Shown one piece after another: positions 1-11,778 of a stretch of 64,000 nucleotides of DNA. This DNA is from Paracyclopina nana. Taxonomy: Eukaryota; Arthropoda; Copepoda; Cyclopoida; Cyclopettidae. Numbering within the stretch: position 1 is the stretch's first letter; each line of letters begins with the position of its first letter. Below the pieces are notes generated by a model. The model was not told the origin of the DNA, made no database searches, and was given only the letters and a program-made list of their open reading frames with translations. Made by a program: the position numbers and the translations under genes. The DNA is taken from assembly GCA_019096065.1 (NCBI GenBank), contig JAGUCH010000008.1, forward strand, positions 6,515,001 to 6,579,000, given 5' to 3'.

Positions 1-1608
1 TGAGGTTGTGGAGGCCGCTGAGGCTGTGGCTGAGGACGAGGTTGTGGAGGCCGCTGAGGCTGAGGCTGCTGAACGGGTTGACGAGCTCTATTGATGGGGT
101 TCGCCACTGGCTGAGGCTGCTGCTGCCTGTTGAATTGGGAAATATCTTGGACAGGCTGCTGGGGCTGAGGCTGTTGTTGGCCTCCAAATTGGCCAAACTG
201 GTTCAGCCTGTTGACAGCTCCATTGATGATGTCCAATTGCTCCTTGGAAAAGCCACTCTGAGGCTGCTGCCTTCCAAAAGGCTGCTGCTGAGGCTGCTGA
301 GGGAAGTTTGCAAATTGAGGCTGCTGAAACGGCCTCTGAGTCGTGACCTGCTGGAACAAGGGCCTTTGAGTCTGAGGAATGTTGACTTGCGGAGCTTGAG
401 TTGGGAAAAATGAAGATGGCCTTTGAGAAGAGGTTGCTGTTCTGAGGCCAGCATCAGCAAGGTTGGGCACAAAGTTGTCATTATTGCCTGCTTGAGGAGG
501 AATGAATGAATTGGAGGCCTGAGGCCTCTCAGTTTTGGCAATCGGGCCAAAAGGCAGGTTTCCAGCAAAAGTTGGCCTGATCCTCCTGTCATTGGTTGGA
601 GCTTGGGCTGGCCTTTGGCTGGTGATGCCCAAAATGGCCTCAGCTGTTCTGTTTCGAGGCCGCCCATTGGGGCCAGGACACCCATCACACCCGTCCTGGG
701 TTTCCCTCAAATCCCCTTGGCAAGTTGGGTATGGAGTCCAAGTGCCATCCTCAGTGCAGATGGAGTCGATGTTGGGCCCAAAAGAGCAAGTGAATTTGCA
801 GCTATTGCCGACAAATCCCTCTGAGCAGTATCCGGAAATGCCTGGACAAAGACCAGGAATTTGCTCCACCACACCAGGATCATGTTCAACGCAACGTGGA
901 ATGTCTGTCCAAGTGCCATCCTCCTGAAAAAATTAATTGCTTACATGACAGGTTAGGCAACGCTTCCCTTTGTTTCAAAAAGCGAACGAAGAATTTCAAG
1001 GCACTTTGATGATATTGAACAGACGAATACGATGACTAACCAATGCTAATTCCATCAAGCTTGAGTTAGATGTTTTTTTTTTAACTTGAAAAAAAATAAT
1101 ACATTCCATGGCATTCCAAAGAATCTCAATTTGCCTGAGCTCAGACGAAAAAGTAAGGAAGATTGGGCTAATTTTCTAAGCCTGCAGATCTTGACTCTGG
1201 CCGCAGCTGAGGATTTTTCAGGCCTCTTTTAAAAAACTGATAATCCCATTTTTTGTGTCCCGCTAATCAGTCATGCATACAATAGTGATATATGTAGTGA
1301 TAACAAATGGACATGCACAACAAAGCAGACATTCTTTACATGTGGTTTGGCTGCATAAAGTAGCGACACGTTCTTTTTCGCACTCCATCTTTAATGCCTG
1401 GGCTACTTTTCCAATCAAGCAAAATGTGGCTCACCTGACATAATGGAACATTGGGACGTCCTCTTGAGCAGACAACAATGCAAGTTTGCCCCGGAAATGA
1501 TTCAGAGCAATAACCAGGGAATCCAGGGCACGTTTTGGCCGAAATGCCAACATTGCTCGAAATGCCAAAGACTGAAAAAATGAAAAGGAGATATTTTCTA
1601 TTTGGCAT
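1..1608 (-). CDS. Secreted sushi-like, Q/P-rich protein (5' part; runs off left edge)
   Basis: Two coding exons on the minus strand: 1435-1608 and <1-923, joined by a phase-0 intron (donor GTGAGC at 1434, acceptor TTTTTTCAG ending at 924). I start at the ATG at 1608 because it opens a signal peptide (basic PNRK, then YLLFIFSVFGIS). Two repeats of about 55 residues follow. Each reads CPG..GYCSE, four further cysteines, then EDGTW...P.C, which is the Trp/Cys ending typical of sushi/CCP modules. The first repeat is split by the intron just before EDGTW, and this match confirms the splice. Downstream the protein becomes low-complexity, rich in Q, P and F, with a short helix-like island (KEQLDIINGAVNRLNQF) and then QPQ/RPPQP repeats up to the window edge. 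This suggests an extracellular matrix or cuticle-associated protein. No family name is recognised and the C-terminus is missing. Confidence 0.7.
924..1434 (-). other. Intron of the sushi-like gene
   Basis: A 511-bp intron with a GTGAGC donor and a T-rich TTTTTTCAG acceptor. It is AT-rich with homopolymer runs (T run near 1073, A run near 1090). I see no ORF or RNA gene inside. Confidence 0.6.
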
Positions 1609-2650
1609 TCTTGCAAAAACTGACAACTTAACTTCCTTGAGAGCCAACCTACTGAATGCTTTGCAGTTATTCTGTGGTTTTTTCCTCATGTTCAATCATA
1701 AAAATATTTTTCGCATTTGTTGTACTATATATTTTGCTTACCGAAAATAAGTTTTATGAGTGAGTGGATCAAATGCGCCATGGTTAGTGTTGTATTTGCA
1801 CAATTGATAATTTAAGTGATTACAACGCCAGCTCGCACTTCATAAGTTCAGTTTTAATACTGCGCTTGTCTGCAATATTCTACTTACTGAAATATCTCAA
1901 ACATGTGCGACTGCAGCTTGATCATCATCTCACTGTGTGGGACATAATCGCCCCATAAATTGTCCCCAAACCATCAAACCATCAAAGGCTCTGAATAATT
2001 TGCATTTCGGCACACTTTCATCTGTGAGGGCTTTTTCGGAGATTTGCCCCTGTGTGAATGGCAACATTGTCCTCCCAAAATAAGCAACTATGAAGGTGTG
2101 GACGATCTCTTGGCATGCCAAAGTCCAATTAAATTTGTCCCCAGACAAACTTATTATGTAATTTTGATATAAAGCAGAGACTATCAGAAACATTTAAGTT
2201 TGACAAAAATTGTTGAAAAAGAATTTCTTTTTAATAACCAAGGCCAAGATTGATGGTACACGGATTGTCTCTGTATGGTCGAATACCATGTTATACTGAA
2301 TCCGTGACTTGCACATCAAAAGTCCAAGAATTGGAGATGAAGAAGAAACATTCAATCATGATCATATTAATGCGTAAAAAACGTGGTGATCTTTGAATGT
2401 CAACGCCCTTTATATACGCATTAAATAAAAGAACTGATTTAGACTTGCGCCAACCAAAAAGCTCTAATTGCTGGAAAAAATCCAATTATTTCGCAAATGC
2501 AAGATCAAACAGTTCATCAAAACGCATGAGAGGAAAATACTGAAATTCTTGATTTGAACGGCCCAAAAGCATCATTATTTTAAAGTATCAACGGGGACTT
2601 AGTTACGTAACACCAAATAAAGACCATTCTTATCAATAGGATGATTTATG
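1609..2650. other. AT-rich intergenic region between RBBP6 3' end and sushi-like gene 5' end
   Basis: About 1 kb between the poly(A) signal of the RBBP6 homologue and the start codon of the next minus-strand gene. It must hold the promoter of the sushi-like gene, but no TATA box or other element stands out. A minus-strand ORF at 1930-2193 (87 codons, ATG start) has no recognisable domain and I do not call it a gene. Confidence 0.4.
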
Positions 2651-2733
2651 TTTATTACATCAAAACGCTTCATTTTACTCAATAACACAGATTTTCCTCC
2701 TGGAATTTGGTACTAACATGAGTGAAGACTTCA

Positions 2734-2806
2734 TCATCGGTGATGTCTTCTGGAGTCTTCGGTTCGTCGTGCATCCCTGCGATCACGCGTAGAGGATCTA
2801 CCAGAG
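2734..2806 (-). CDS. RBBP6: Possible alternative last coding exon of RBBP6
   Basis: The minus strand reads AA|GTGAGT at 2940/2939, overlapping the TGA stop of the main frame. A good acceptor (T-rich, TTTGCAG) ends at 2807. Splicing would remove 133 bp, skip the stop, and add 24 residues that keep the RS/R-rich character (SGRSSTRDRRDARR) before a TGA at 2734-2736. If the main stop is used, this stretch is 3' UTR. Both forms may exist. Confidence 0.45.
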
Positions 2807-2935
2807 CTGCAAATCAAATGAAGAAAAGGTTACCGCACCACTCAACATTATTTTCCACATGATCGGTCAACATAACTGTTGCTCCATCATGGATCACTGC
2901 TTCCAAAAAAACGAAAAAAGGAATGCCAAAACAAC

Positions 2936-5900
2936 TCACTTATTTTCAGCCTTTCTTGAGTGATGAGAGCCACCATTGCGCTCAGCCTTGCCAGGTTTGG
3001 CCTTGCCATTCCAGTGATCCTGCTTGAACGAAGGATCGGAGGAGGATGTCGAAGGCCCCAATCTGTCCTTGATGGACTTCCTCTTCGGTGAAGCTGACCT
3101 GGACCTTGATTTGGTCATGACCTTCCTGCCCTTGGGCGAAGAGGACGGCCCCACAGTGACAGTGAAATTGGCACCATCCTCCACAACCTTCCTTCTGGGG
3201 GACTTGGACCTTTTCTCCGGAGTCCTGGAGCCGGCTGAAGTCTTGCTGACCTTGGCCTTGTCAGCACCCAAGACCATCATGGCCATCTTGATCAGTTCAG
3301 GATTGGGAGTATCTTCAGCTGACAGCTTTTGCAGCAGGAGCTTCTTCAGTTTCTTGTCCTCTTTCGACTCCTTGGACTTTTTCGATTTCTTGGCCTTTTT
3401 GGCCTTTTTATGCTGAGAGCTGCTGTCTTCGTCGCTGTCTGATTGGGACTTTCGTTTCTTCTTCTTCTTTTTGCTCTTCTCCTCTTCTTCACTCTCGGAA
3501 GCGTGAACCACAGGAGCTTCTTTCTTAGCCTCAGTTTTGGTCTCGGATTTTTTGGCCTCAGACTTTGACTGTTTCTCTTTCCTCCTTGCTTTTGGAGCGT
3601 CCTCTTCATCATCTGAGATCTCCCATTTGGACTTTTCAGGGACAAAGTTGACCTCCAAGGTGTCATCATCCGACTCAGGATCAGCGGCTGCAGGTTTTAC
3701 TGGCGAGGGCGAGGACTCCGCAGGAGCTGGAGGAGTGGCCTCTTTTGCCATGGGAGGAGTGGCCTCCTTTTTCATGGGAGGAGGAGTGGCCTCCTTTTTC
3801 ATGGGAGGAGGAGTGGCCTTTTTCTCCTTTGGGGGAAGAGTAGGAGTAACCTCTTTGTCTGGTGTGGCCTCCTTTTTCCTAGAATCATCCTTTTGAGGAG
3901 GAGTGGCCTCCTTGGCCTTTTTGGAGGCCGGAGGAGGACTGGGACTTCTCTTGTCCTCGGACATCTCAGTATCTCGCTCAGGACTGGCCTTGGCCTTTTT
4001 AACCTTCTTGGCCTTTTTAGCCTTCGACCGCTCTCTGTCACTTGCTTCATGATCGCTGCCAAAGTCTCCCGATGACCTTCGCCGTTTCTTCTCCTTTTTG
4101 GTCTTTTTGGCCTTCTTGTCCTTCTTGGGGTGAGCAGCCTCCACTTGCGCGGCAGGAGGTGCTGCAGCGGCCTCTTTTTCATAATACTCGTGACTCGACC
4201 TCAAATGTCGATCACGGGACCTTGACCTTCGCTCCCTGGGTCGGCTTACAGGAGGATAATTTTGAGTCCTTGAACTGGACCGTGACCTCCGAGGTCGGAC
4301 ATGATCACGTGACCTCGATCTGTGATGTCTGGGTGGAGGAGGAGGACTTCTTGAGCGCCTTTCGCGTGACCTCCGCACACCCACTGAAGACCTCGAGTAC
4401 TCATCGTAGTGCGACGACCTTGGCGGAGGCCGCTCATAAAAGCGAGTCTGTTCGTACTCTCTTGAGCTGGAATGGCGATGATGATCTGGATGACGTTTCC
4501 TGTCGGCGTGAGCGCCTCGGTTGGTCTCTGGCTCCGGACTGAGGCTGGGCGTTCGGTTCACCGAGGCCGGAGATCCGGATCTTGATCGGTTGTTGTTCAC
4601 CTTTGGAACTGAGGCTGGTTTCTCGTCAGCCAGAGGAGTTTCCCGGTCTTCTTCAGTGGTGCCAGGAGGAAGGAGAGGAGATGCGTGATGAATGTGTTCT
4701 CCAGGAGGAGGAGTCCGGGGACTTGGTGGAGTCCGAGGACCTCTTGGTGGAGGTGGAGCTCTCCTCTCGATCTTTGGCGGAGGCGACCCATCTCTGTACC
4801 TTGAAGGAGGGCTGTTGTACCTGCAAAATGAAAAGTGCTAATAGAATACCAAGAAAAAGGTGCAAAATCTCATCATTTCATATGAAGTTTAGTTACCTGG
4901 ATGATCTGGACCTGTATGAATAAGCTGATGGGGGAGACCTGGACCTTGATCGACGGCCACGTGGGCGTCCTTTGTAGTAGGGAGGAGGCGAGCGTGACCT
5001 CGACCTCGATCTGTAGCCTCGATGATGAGAGCGTCCATAATGGGCTCGTCGGCCGTCTTTTCTGTCGAGATACTTCTCAAAAATGGCCAAAGGGTCATCA
5101 ATCAATCCTGGCTGATGGTGGCCTGGGGGCGGCCCCGTCAAGTAGGCGGGTAGGATGGGCGGGCCAACAACCGGAGGAACAAAGCTTGGTATGGAAGTCG
5201 GCAAGGTGACAGGAGTGGGCAGGAGCGGGCCTTTTTCGTACCCCGGGGGCGGTCTGCTCACATCAACCGAGGAGTTTTCGACCTTTTCCAGCAGCTCGGG
5301 TGTACTCGAGGCCGCCCTTGGGGTACTGTCAGCCTTGTCATCCTGGCCAAGGCCTTGGCTTTCTTCATTCAGCCTGTCAAGCAGGTCAAAGTCGACTGGA
5401 GTGGCCTTTGGCGTGGGCTCCGGACTCGGACTTGGACTATGCTCCACTGAGCCTATAAATTGAAAGATACGAAACATTATCCCATTAATTTAATTAACTA
5501 CTGTAAATTAAGAATTAAGACCGATTCAAATTAAATACGACTGGTGGGTGAATAAGGTATTTAAGCAGAAAATTGAACATTTGACCAAAAAAGCTCAGCA
5601 CTACATCCAAATGGAAAAAGACGCGGACAGTCAACCATGCTCAGAAAGAACGCTCTCTGAAGATCCAACTGAAATTTTTTTATGGCATGAAATTAAGACC
5701 GCAATTTCGAGTGGGTACAGAAAGTAATCTTAAATCCTACCTGGAGGTGTCGGCCTTAAAGGGCCGGGTCCAAGGCCAGCAAGGGCGTCAAAATTGACCT
5801 CGGCCGAAGCGTTGATGCCAGGCAATGGAATGTCAGGCAAGGTAGGCCTACTTTCAGCAGTGGCATTCAAAGCAGAGGCCTTTTTCTTCGCCTTCTCCTC

Positions 5901-7010
5901 CTCCTTGATGTGAGAGGTTCGGAACTTCAGGACTTCCTCCCGAGTTTGTCGAACGGGGATCAAGTCATCCGGAGAGTTATCGGGCTCAGCGCAGACCGGA
6001 CACTCGTTTTTCGTGTTGTCTTCCTTGATGAGGGAATCACGTGCGCACTCGTCGCACATGCAGCATGCGCATGACGGCATCATGACAGCATCCTTGAGCA
6101 AATCCTGACACACTGGGCATTTCAGGTGGTCCGGGATTTTGAGGCCTTTCTCCACAACGTCTTTAGTGAACGGTGTGTCATCCTTCTCCCACACTGGCCT
6201 GTCAATCTTGGTCTCCGTGTAAGCCCGCTTCTCCATCTCGTTCACCATGTATAAGCCTGGAAACGAAAATGTAATAATACTTAAAAAAGAGGAAAACTTC
6301 CAAATTCAAATAAGGAGCAATGAATCCAGACAGAAAACGAGCTTTTTTATTGACCACACACCTATTACTTTTTCATATGCATTAATACCTTGAGGGTTGA
6401 TTTTGGCCCCTGGAGTTTCAGAGGTGGCTGGCACCAAAAAGCTCCTTGGAATACCAGTGGTCCTCTTGATTTCTTGCGGAGGTCCGGATTTGCCTTGGGG
6501 GCAGTCGTAGATGAAATGCCCGTGTTGACCACACCGATTGCACTTGTAGGCGCTGGGGACTTTTTGGCCAGCGTAGGCATTGCGGCCCCTGAGCAACAGC
6601 CAGTTTTTCTGGCTGTACATCTCCGTGGAGTTGGACATCATTTGTGAGATTTTGTCATCCTCGGTCAAATCCTTGTTGGACTGGTTGAACAGCTTCTCCG
6701 AGTTGGCCAAAGTGGAGGCCGCGTTGGTCATCACTGTCGTGGCCTTTTCCTCTTCCCACACCTTTTTTTGGCCTTGAGGCAGAGGATGTCTGGCGATGAT
6801 TAAGCTCGTGTTTTTGGGGATGAGGTCGTCGTCGTTGGCGAACACGTGGTCGGAGCTCGACTCTGACACGACCAAGTCAAAGTCGGTGATGCGACCCAGC
6901 TTCTTGGCCTCCACGATGGCCTTTTTGAGGTCACGCACCGAAATGTGGAATCCATCGGTGTTGAGCGTGGTGTACGACAAGTCGTTCTTGAACTTGTACC
7001 TCACTGACAT
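2936..7010 (-). CDS. RBBP6: RBBP6/Snama homologue: DWNN, zinc-knuckle and RING E3 ligase with SR/K-rich tail
   Basis: Four coding exons: 6362-7010, 5741-6256, 4897-5452 and 2936-4820; phases 1, 1 and 2 match across the junctions and give about 1201 residues. Residues 1-76 (MSVRYKFKN...) form the ubiquitin-like DWNN domain that defines the family. Residues 157-170 are a CCHC zinc knuckle (CNRCGQHGHFIYDC). Residues 263-305 are a RING/U-box-like finger (CPVC...CCMCDEC...CPVC). The rest is Pro-rich, then RS-dipeptide rich, then Lys-rich with tandem KKEATPP repeats, as in animal RBBP6. Known family roles are p53/Rb-linked ubiquitin ligase activity and pre-mRNA 3'-end processing (Mpe1 in yeast); nuclear location is expected. 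An AATAAA lies at 2651-2656 on the minus strand. The codon before the stop overlaps a strong GTGAGT donor, so a second C-terminus is possible. Confidence 0.93.
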
Positions 7011-8920
7011 GATTTCTGAGGGATTTTTTGCTTTTTTTGCTGCCGTACCTAATTTGTGATACACAGTGGAAAAAATGACTTTTTCGCACACACACTCTGT
7101 GACTGTCGTGATAATGATAATCACTCTTTAGATGCTTTCTTTTTATTGCCTTTTTTTTGTTGTTGATTCTTTTATTTTTGTGTAGCAACACACAAAAAAT
7201 AAAACGAGCTAAAAAGACGCGTTTCTCTTTTCGATGGGCAACAAAAATCGACACACAATTATCTTTTTAAAGAGTAGTAGTAAAAATTAGGAAATTACGT
7301 TTTTTCTCTCTTTCTCTCTATGGTCTTCCTCTTCTAAGTTGAAAAGCACAGGAAAATGTCTGTTTCACGCAAGATCTTGCGATGCACTGAGGGGACTCGC
7401 CATTTTTCCGCTTTTGCTCGCACCGGCGGCGTCGATGTTGATGGCGTCACTTTCCGCTTTTTCGGAAAATCTGCCAAGATTGCAACTCAAACGTTTTTGC
7501 TTGACGCTGCAACAATGCAAACAGACACTTATTGACCTGCGACGATTTGACGAACAAAATGAATCTCACCTCAACGGAAAATAACTTGATGCGAGTGCGT
7601 GTGACACAATAGCTGCGAAACTCTTGAAAAATGGACTGAATCGGCAAATCTCGCTGTTGTTTGGCTTTTCGCGTGGCGATGAGTGCGTAATGGCGGCAAT
7701 CGAGTGAAATGAACTTACCATTGTTCCAAAAAAGTACATTTAAATACTTTGTAGAAAGTAAAAAATTATCTTTTATAATGTAACAATTTTAATTGCTGCA
7801 AATACCGGAATTTAAGTATTTATTTTTGTATCACTTTTTCATGGCGCTAATATCATACTAAAAATTGATAAAAGTTACTTCTGGGAATGTGGCTCCTTTA
7901 AGAAATCTTTCTCCTTCCATTATGGCTTTTTTCAAGAATGAATGATGCATATTGAGTCATCATATTCAGCACTTTTCAAGGCTTCAGGCGAAATAAGCCG
8001 ACAAATCATTCTGCAAAGGCTTTGAAAGGCTCCCAAGGATTTCACTAAATTTTCCCTTTGGTGTGGAAACAAGCTAAAAACATCAGGACGAAAAGTCGTC
8101 AAACCGCTCGCTTTACTTTAAAGGTAGGGTGATTTGGCGAGATTTCGATCATTTCGCGAAATTCCGCACTCAGCTCGCCTCAGTTTCGATCCTGAAGTCA
8201 GTACTAAGTAAAGCGAGTCCTTTAAAAGCACTGACTTTCTCATTTTTCTGTTTCACTCGGTTAGTAGCTTGAACAGCGACAAGAGCCTCAAACCGGGACA
8301 ACCCGAACTTGTCTCTTCCATTGCAGAGGCAACGCCTTTCGTTATTTTAAGGTACCATTCTCACAGCTTTAAATCCAAGCAGTTTTGACATTTGTCATCT
8401 CTGCTTCAGTATTTAAAGGCGTTTCCCGCTTTTGTTGTCTCATTATCGTATCTTCAGTTGCACTTTTCATGAGTTAATCTTTATTCATCCTTATTTGACA
8501 GTGTTACTGTTTGTTCACAGCTTATTTTTACGCCCGCATGAAGTTTGTGAAGCCCTTACTATTATTAGTTTTGAATATTCATTTCAAATCATTGCTCTTG
8601 CTAATTTTTAACAATCCCATTGGGATTTTCTCATTTTCCGATTGCAATTGTTTTTAGCCCCTCCCTCCCTCATTTAGATTGCGCATGTTGAAACATTTCC
8701 GCTGATTTGAGCATTTTTCTGTCATTCTCGCACTAAATGTGTCATGTCTTAATTTCACTCGAAAATGCTCACGTTTTCATAACGTTTTTTTTATTTGGCC
8801 CAAGTTTCGCAAAAAGATTCCAACTTTTTTTGCTCGCCCTCCTCAGTCCTCACTGAATGAAGGTGGCCATAACTTTTGGCCTTTCTTTCAGCATTGGCCT
8901 TCGTTGGCCCTTTTTTGTAA
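7011..8920. other. Divergent intergenic/promoter region between RBBP6 and TJAP1-like gene
   Basis: A 1.9-kb head-to-head gap. It must hold both promoters and 5' UTRs. It carries many CA/TG-rich and T-rich tracts and a perfect 12-bp inverted repeat (CTCGCTTTACTT at 8107-8118, its complement at 8206-8217), each arm next to a CTTTAAAGG-like element. No convincing ORF is present: the 7339-7584 frame starts with TTG and matches nothing. Confidence 0.4.
8107..8217. repeat. Perfect 12-bp inverted repeat, 87-bp loop
   Basis: Arms CTCGCTTTACTT (8107-8118) and AAGTAAAGCGAG (8206-8217). The match does not extend outward. It could be a short MITE remnant or a cruciform/regulatory element in the divergent promoter. 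Confidence 0.5.
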
Positions 8921-9829
8921 ATGAGTCGGCTTAACCACTCGAAAGAGGCTCTGGCCTCACTTCGCCAAGAAATCTCCGATCTGAGGTCAAGATTGTCAAA
9001 CAACTCCGAGGACGGCAACACCGGCCTCAGCACGCCAGACTCTTTTTCCGAGGAGATAGAATGGCGGTCCAAATACGAGAGATTATACGAAAGCTACCGG
9101 AGGCTGCAGAAGACCAATGTCGGCCTCGAGGACAAGTTGCTCCGGGTGGTGGACAAATTCGAGGCCGAGAAGAATCAGATGACGCGCGACTTGGCCGGCC
9201 AAACTCAGAAGCTGGTCGAGGCCAAGCTGACCATTCAGAGGCTTTCGGATCAAAATCGCGACCTCCACAGCGACCTCAACTTGTCCATCAATCTGCTGCG
9301 AACGCGCCCCAGTTCCTTTGTCAGCCCCAAAATCGAGGATCTTCCGGCCGAGGTCAAGTCCAGAATTGCCAAGGGTCAAAGGCCATTGGCCGTTGACAAG
9401 TCCAAGAAGATCCTCGTGGCCGTTCCGTCTGAAGAGGCCGAAAATGGCCGAGTGTCCGCGGCCATTTTGGCCAAAGTCCTCGAGGAGCGGGACAAAGAGC
9501 GACGGGCCGAGGCCAAGTTTTGCATCGACGTGGGCACGCAGACGCATGGCTGGAATTTGAACAATAAGACGGCCTCTTCTTCGGCCTCGAATTCGCCCTC
9601 GTTGTCTTCCAGCTCGAGCCCCGATCGCATCCTCTTGGCCTCTGTGATCCACCAGCCCAACGGCAGCAAGGACATGATGATGAAGACCTCGGCCACATTG
9701 GCCAGCCTCTACATGGCCGCGGCCTCAACAACGGCCTCCGTGGAGGCCAGTCCGCTCCGGCCGCAGCCTCCTCAGTTTTCCATTCTGCAACGTAGTGCAA
9801 CTTTCAGCTCGACTCAAACAGATATTTGA
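8921..9829 (+). CDS. TJAP1/PILT-like coiled-coil protein
   Basis: Single-exon frame, ATG at 8921 to TGA, 302 residues. Residues 45-125 form a heptad-rich coiled coil (YESYRRLQKTNVGLEDKLL, then EAKLTIQRLSDQNRDLHSDLN). The order RLQ-TN-LEDKL, KL-AK-TI-L-NRDL, a Leu-rich NLL and a DLP.E stretch matches tight-junction-associated protein 1 of vertebrates as I know it. The C-terminal half is Ser/Ala-rich and disordered, with SVIH and SATLAS blocks. Two TQT tripeptides occur, at residues 206-208 (DVGTQTHG) and at the extreme C-terminus (SSTQTDI), a pattern used by dynein light chain LC8 ligands. The likely location is cell junctions, Golgi or cytoskeleton. AATAAA lies at 9973-9978. There may be 5' non-coding exons upstream. 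Confidence 0.75.
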   Translation: MSRLNHSKEALASLRQEISDLRSRLSNNSEDGNTGLSTPDSFSEEIEWRSKYERLYESYRRLQKTNVGLEDKLLRVVDKFEAEKNQMTRDLAGQTQKLVEAKLTIQRLSDQNRDLHSDLNLSINLLRTRPSSFVSPKIEDLPAEVKSRIAKGQRPLAVDKSKKILVAVPSEEAENGRVSAAILAKVLEERDKERRAEAKFCIDVGTQTHGWNLNNKTASSSASNSPSLSSSSSPDRILLASVIHQPNGSKDMMMKTSATLASLYMAAASTTASVEASPLRPQPPQFSILQRSATFSSTQTDI

Positions 9830-10050
9830 AAAAATATGTGCTCAAATCATATTAAGCTTCCTCTGTCTGCATTAAAAGAGAAAAAATTGTAGTTTTTAGC
9901 CCAAATCACACAACACATCCACACTGTGCTTTGTAATACACTCGTAACTCAAAATACTCATGAAAAGTCAACAATAAAAAGCTGCTTGATTTTGCCAGTA
10001 GCTCTGAATTAATGCATAATTTCAACTTTCAGACAGAACATAGAAAGAAG

Positions 10051-11778
10051 ATGGCTACTACATTCAATGGAAAGAAACACTTGCCTGTGCCACGTGGGCC
10101 TCACTCTGTAGGATATGTCGATGTTTTTACCCCAGGTAATTGATTTTTGGCCACTTTTTATGCTGTTCGTGAAAGCAATTATTTCCTAGGTGACTCTGGG
10201 GTACTGACGCGAATTTACTACCCAACGAAGCAAGCTTGCAAGGAGCATTCTGACAGATGGCCTCTATGGGCCGACGACAACTACATTTCCGGCCTTTTGG
10301 CCTTCATCAAGGCAATGACACATCGGTGGCCTTCGTGGGCACCTCGTGGCGAATTTGAGCATTTCGACCAGATCCGGAAAGTCTGCCAATGGCTGCCCTA
10401 CTCCGGCTTCCCCACGCTTTTCCGCGTGCTCAATGGTCGCGTGCACGTACCCATCATCGCCAATGCTGAACTTGACCGGGACGAGAAGTGGCCGGTCATC
10501 GTGTTCTCGCATGGCCTTGGTTGCGCGAGGTTCACCTACAGCCAAATTTGCTACGATCTTGCTTCATACGGGTTCATTGTCATTGCTCCGGAGCACAGGT
10601 AAACCAATTTGGCGCATTCTCCTAATCTGCTTAGGCCTAATTAGATCAAGACAAGTACTTTCTAGTACATGGCTTTTTATGCTCATTTTGAGGCCACCTT
10701 CTCTTCTGCCAAGTGATTTAACAAGCATAATGATGATTTTTTTATAACAATTTCACTTTCCTGCTTTTGTGATTGCATTATTACACAAATATGCCTCTTT
10801 TTTGGCTCTCTTGGCTTTTTTTCGTTTGGAATTGTTTAATTTTGCTTTTATGAGTAATAAGGCTTATCGCATTGACATTTTTTAGTTTAAAAGCGGATTT
10901 TGCATTCATGAAATATGCTAATTTGTCTTGCAGAGATGGTTCCGCTTGCCATAGTTTCCACATTGACAAAGAGGGCAAGAAATGGCCCATTCTCCATCGG
11001 AGAATCGAGTGGTCTGACGAGGAGTATTTCGTGCGCAATCGTCAAGTCCGCGAAAGGTGCTTTGAAGCCTGCAAAACTCTGGACCTGGCTTTCATGCTCA
11101 ATGCGAAGCCGGAATCCGTGAAGAACCTGATCCCAACCCTGAGCGACGAGCTCTTCCCCAACTTGACAATGTTCAAGGACAGCATGGATCTGACCAAGCC
11201 AATCATGGCTGGACATTCGTTTGGCGGCGCCACCACCTTGATGGCCTTAGGAGCCGATCCAAGGTTCAAGGTTGGGATCGTCCTGGATGGCTGGCTGTTC
11301 CCCATCCGCGACAACGACGAACTTGTTGACAAGGTTAGACAACCTGTAATGTTTATCAACACCGAGAGTTTCCTCAACGTGGACAACTTGACCAAAATGG
11401 CCTCCTTTTCGCTCGAGGCCGAGGCTGAGGCTGAGGCCGAGAGACTTTGCTACTACATCAAGGGAAGTGTTCACCAGAACCACATCGACGCACCTTTTGT
11501 TATGCGGGTAAATAGTCTAATTTACATTGTCCTCCTTTTTTTCACTTTTTTGCCTTTTCAAGGGACTCATCTTGAGAAAGATGTTGGGTATGCATTCCTC
11601 CACTTGCCCGGACAAGGTCATGGCCTTGAACAACCGCATGATGGTCCAGTTCATTCGCAAGCATTTGGACTTGCCTCCGATTGCTGCCATCGACGAGGAG
11701 ATCATCAAGGATGCAGACCTGGTCGAGTCTGGATTTGGCACTGAACACTGCAAAGTCAACCCGCCCGGCCAACCGTAA
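10051..11778 (+). CDS. Platelet-activating factor acetylhydrolase (intracellular type II/plasma family)
   Basis: Four exons: 10051-10135, 10190-10598, 10934-11507 and 11563-11778; introns of 54, 335 and 55 bp; 427 residues. It is a serine lipase with an alpha/beta-hydrolase fold that removes the sn-2 acetyl or short oxidised acyl chain of PAF-like phospholipids. The nucleophile is Ser260 in GHSFGG; the likely partners are Asp283 (GIVLDGW) and His345 (KGSVHQN), spaced as in PAFAH2/PLA2G7. The oxyanion segment VIVFSHGLG precedes them. There is no signal peptide, so the intracellular PAFAH2-like form is more likely. An acidic insertion (LEAEAEAEAER, residues 325-335) sits before the catalytic His strand. 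The first intron is unusually short, and the reading frame is open through it only in another frame. Confidence 0.9.

Noticed and set aside
203-688. Minus-strand 161-codon frame in the left gene
   Set aside because: Shadow of the sushi-like/Q-P-rich exon; the other minus frame carries the Cys repeats and joins the upstream exon in phase.
1930-2193. Minus-strand ORF of 87 codons with ATG
   Set aside because: No domain, no upstream or downstream exon support, lies in AT-rich intergenic DNA; could be a relic but not supportable as a gene.
7339-7584. Plus-strand 81-codon frame
   Set aside because: TTG start, no recognisable feature, lies in the divergent promoter/5' UTR region.
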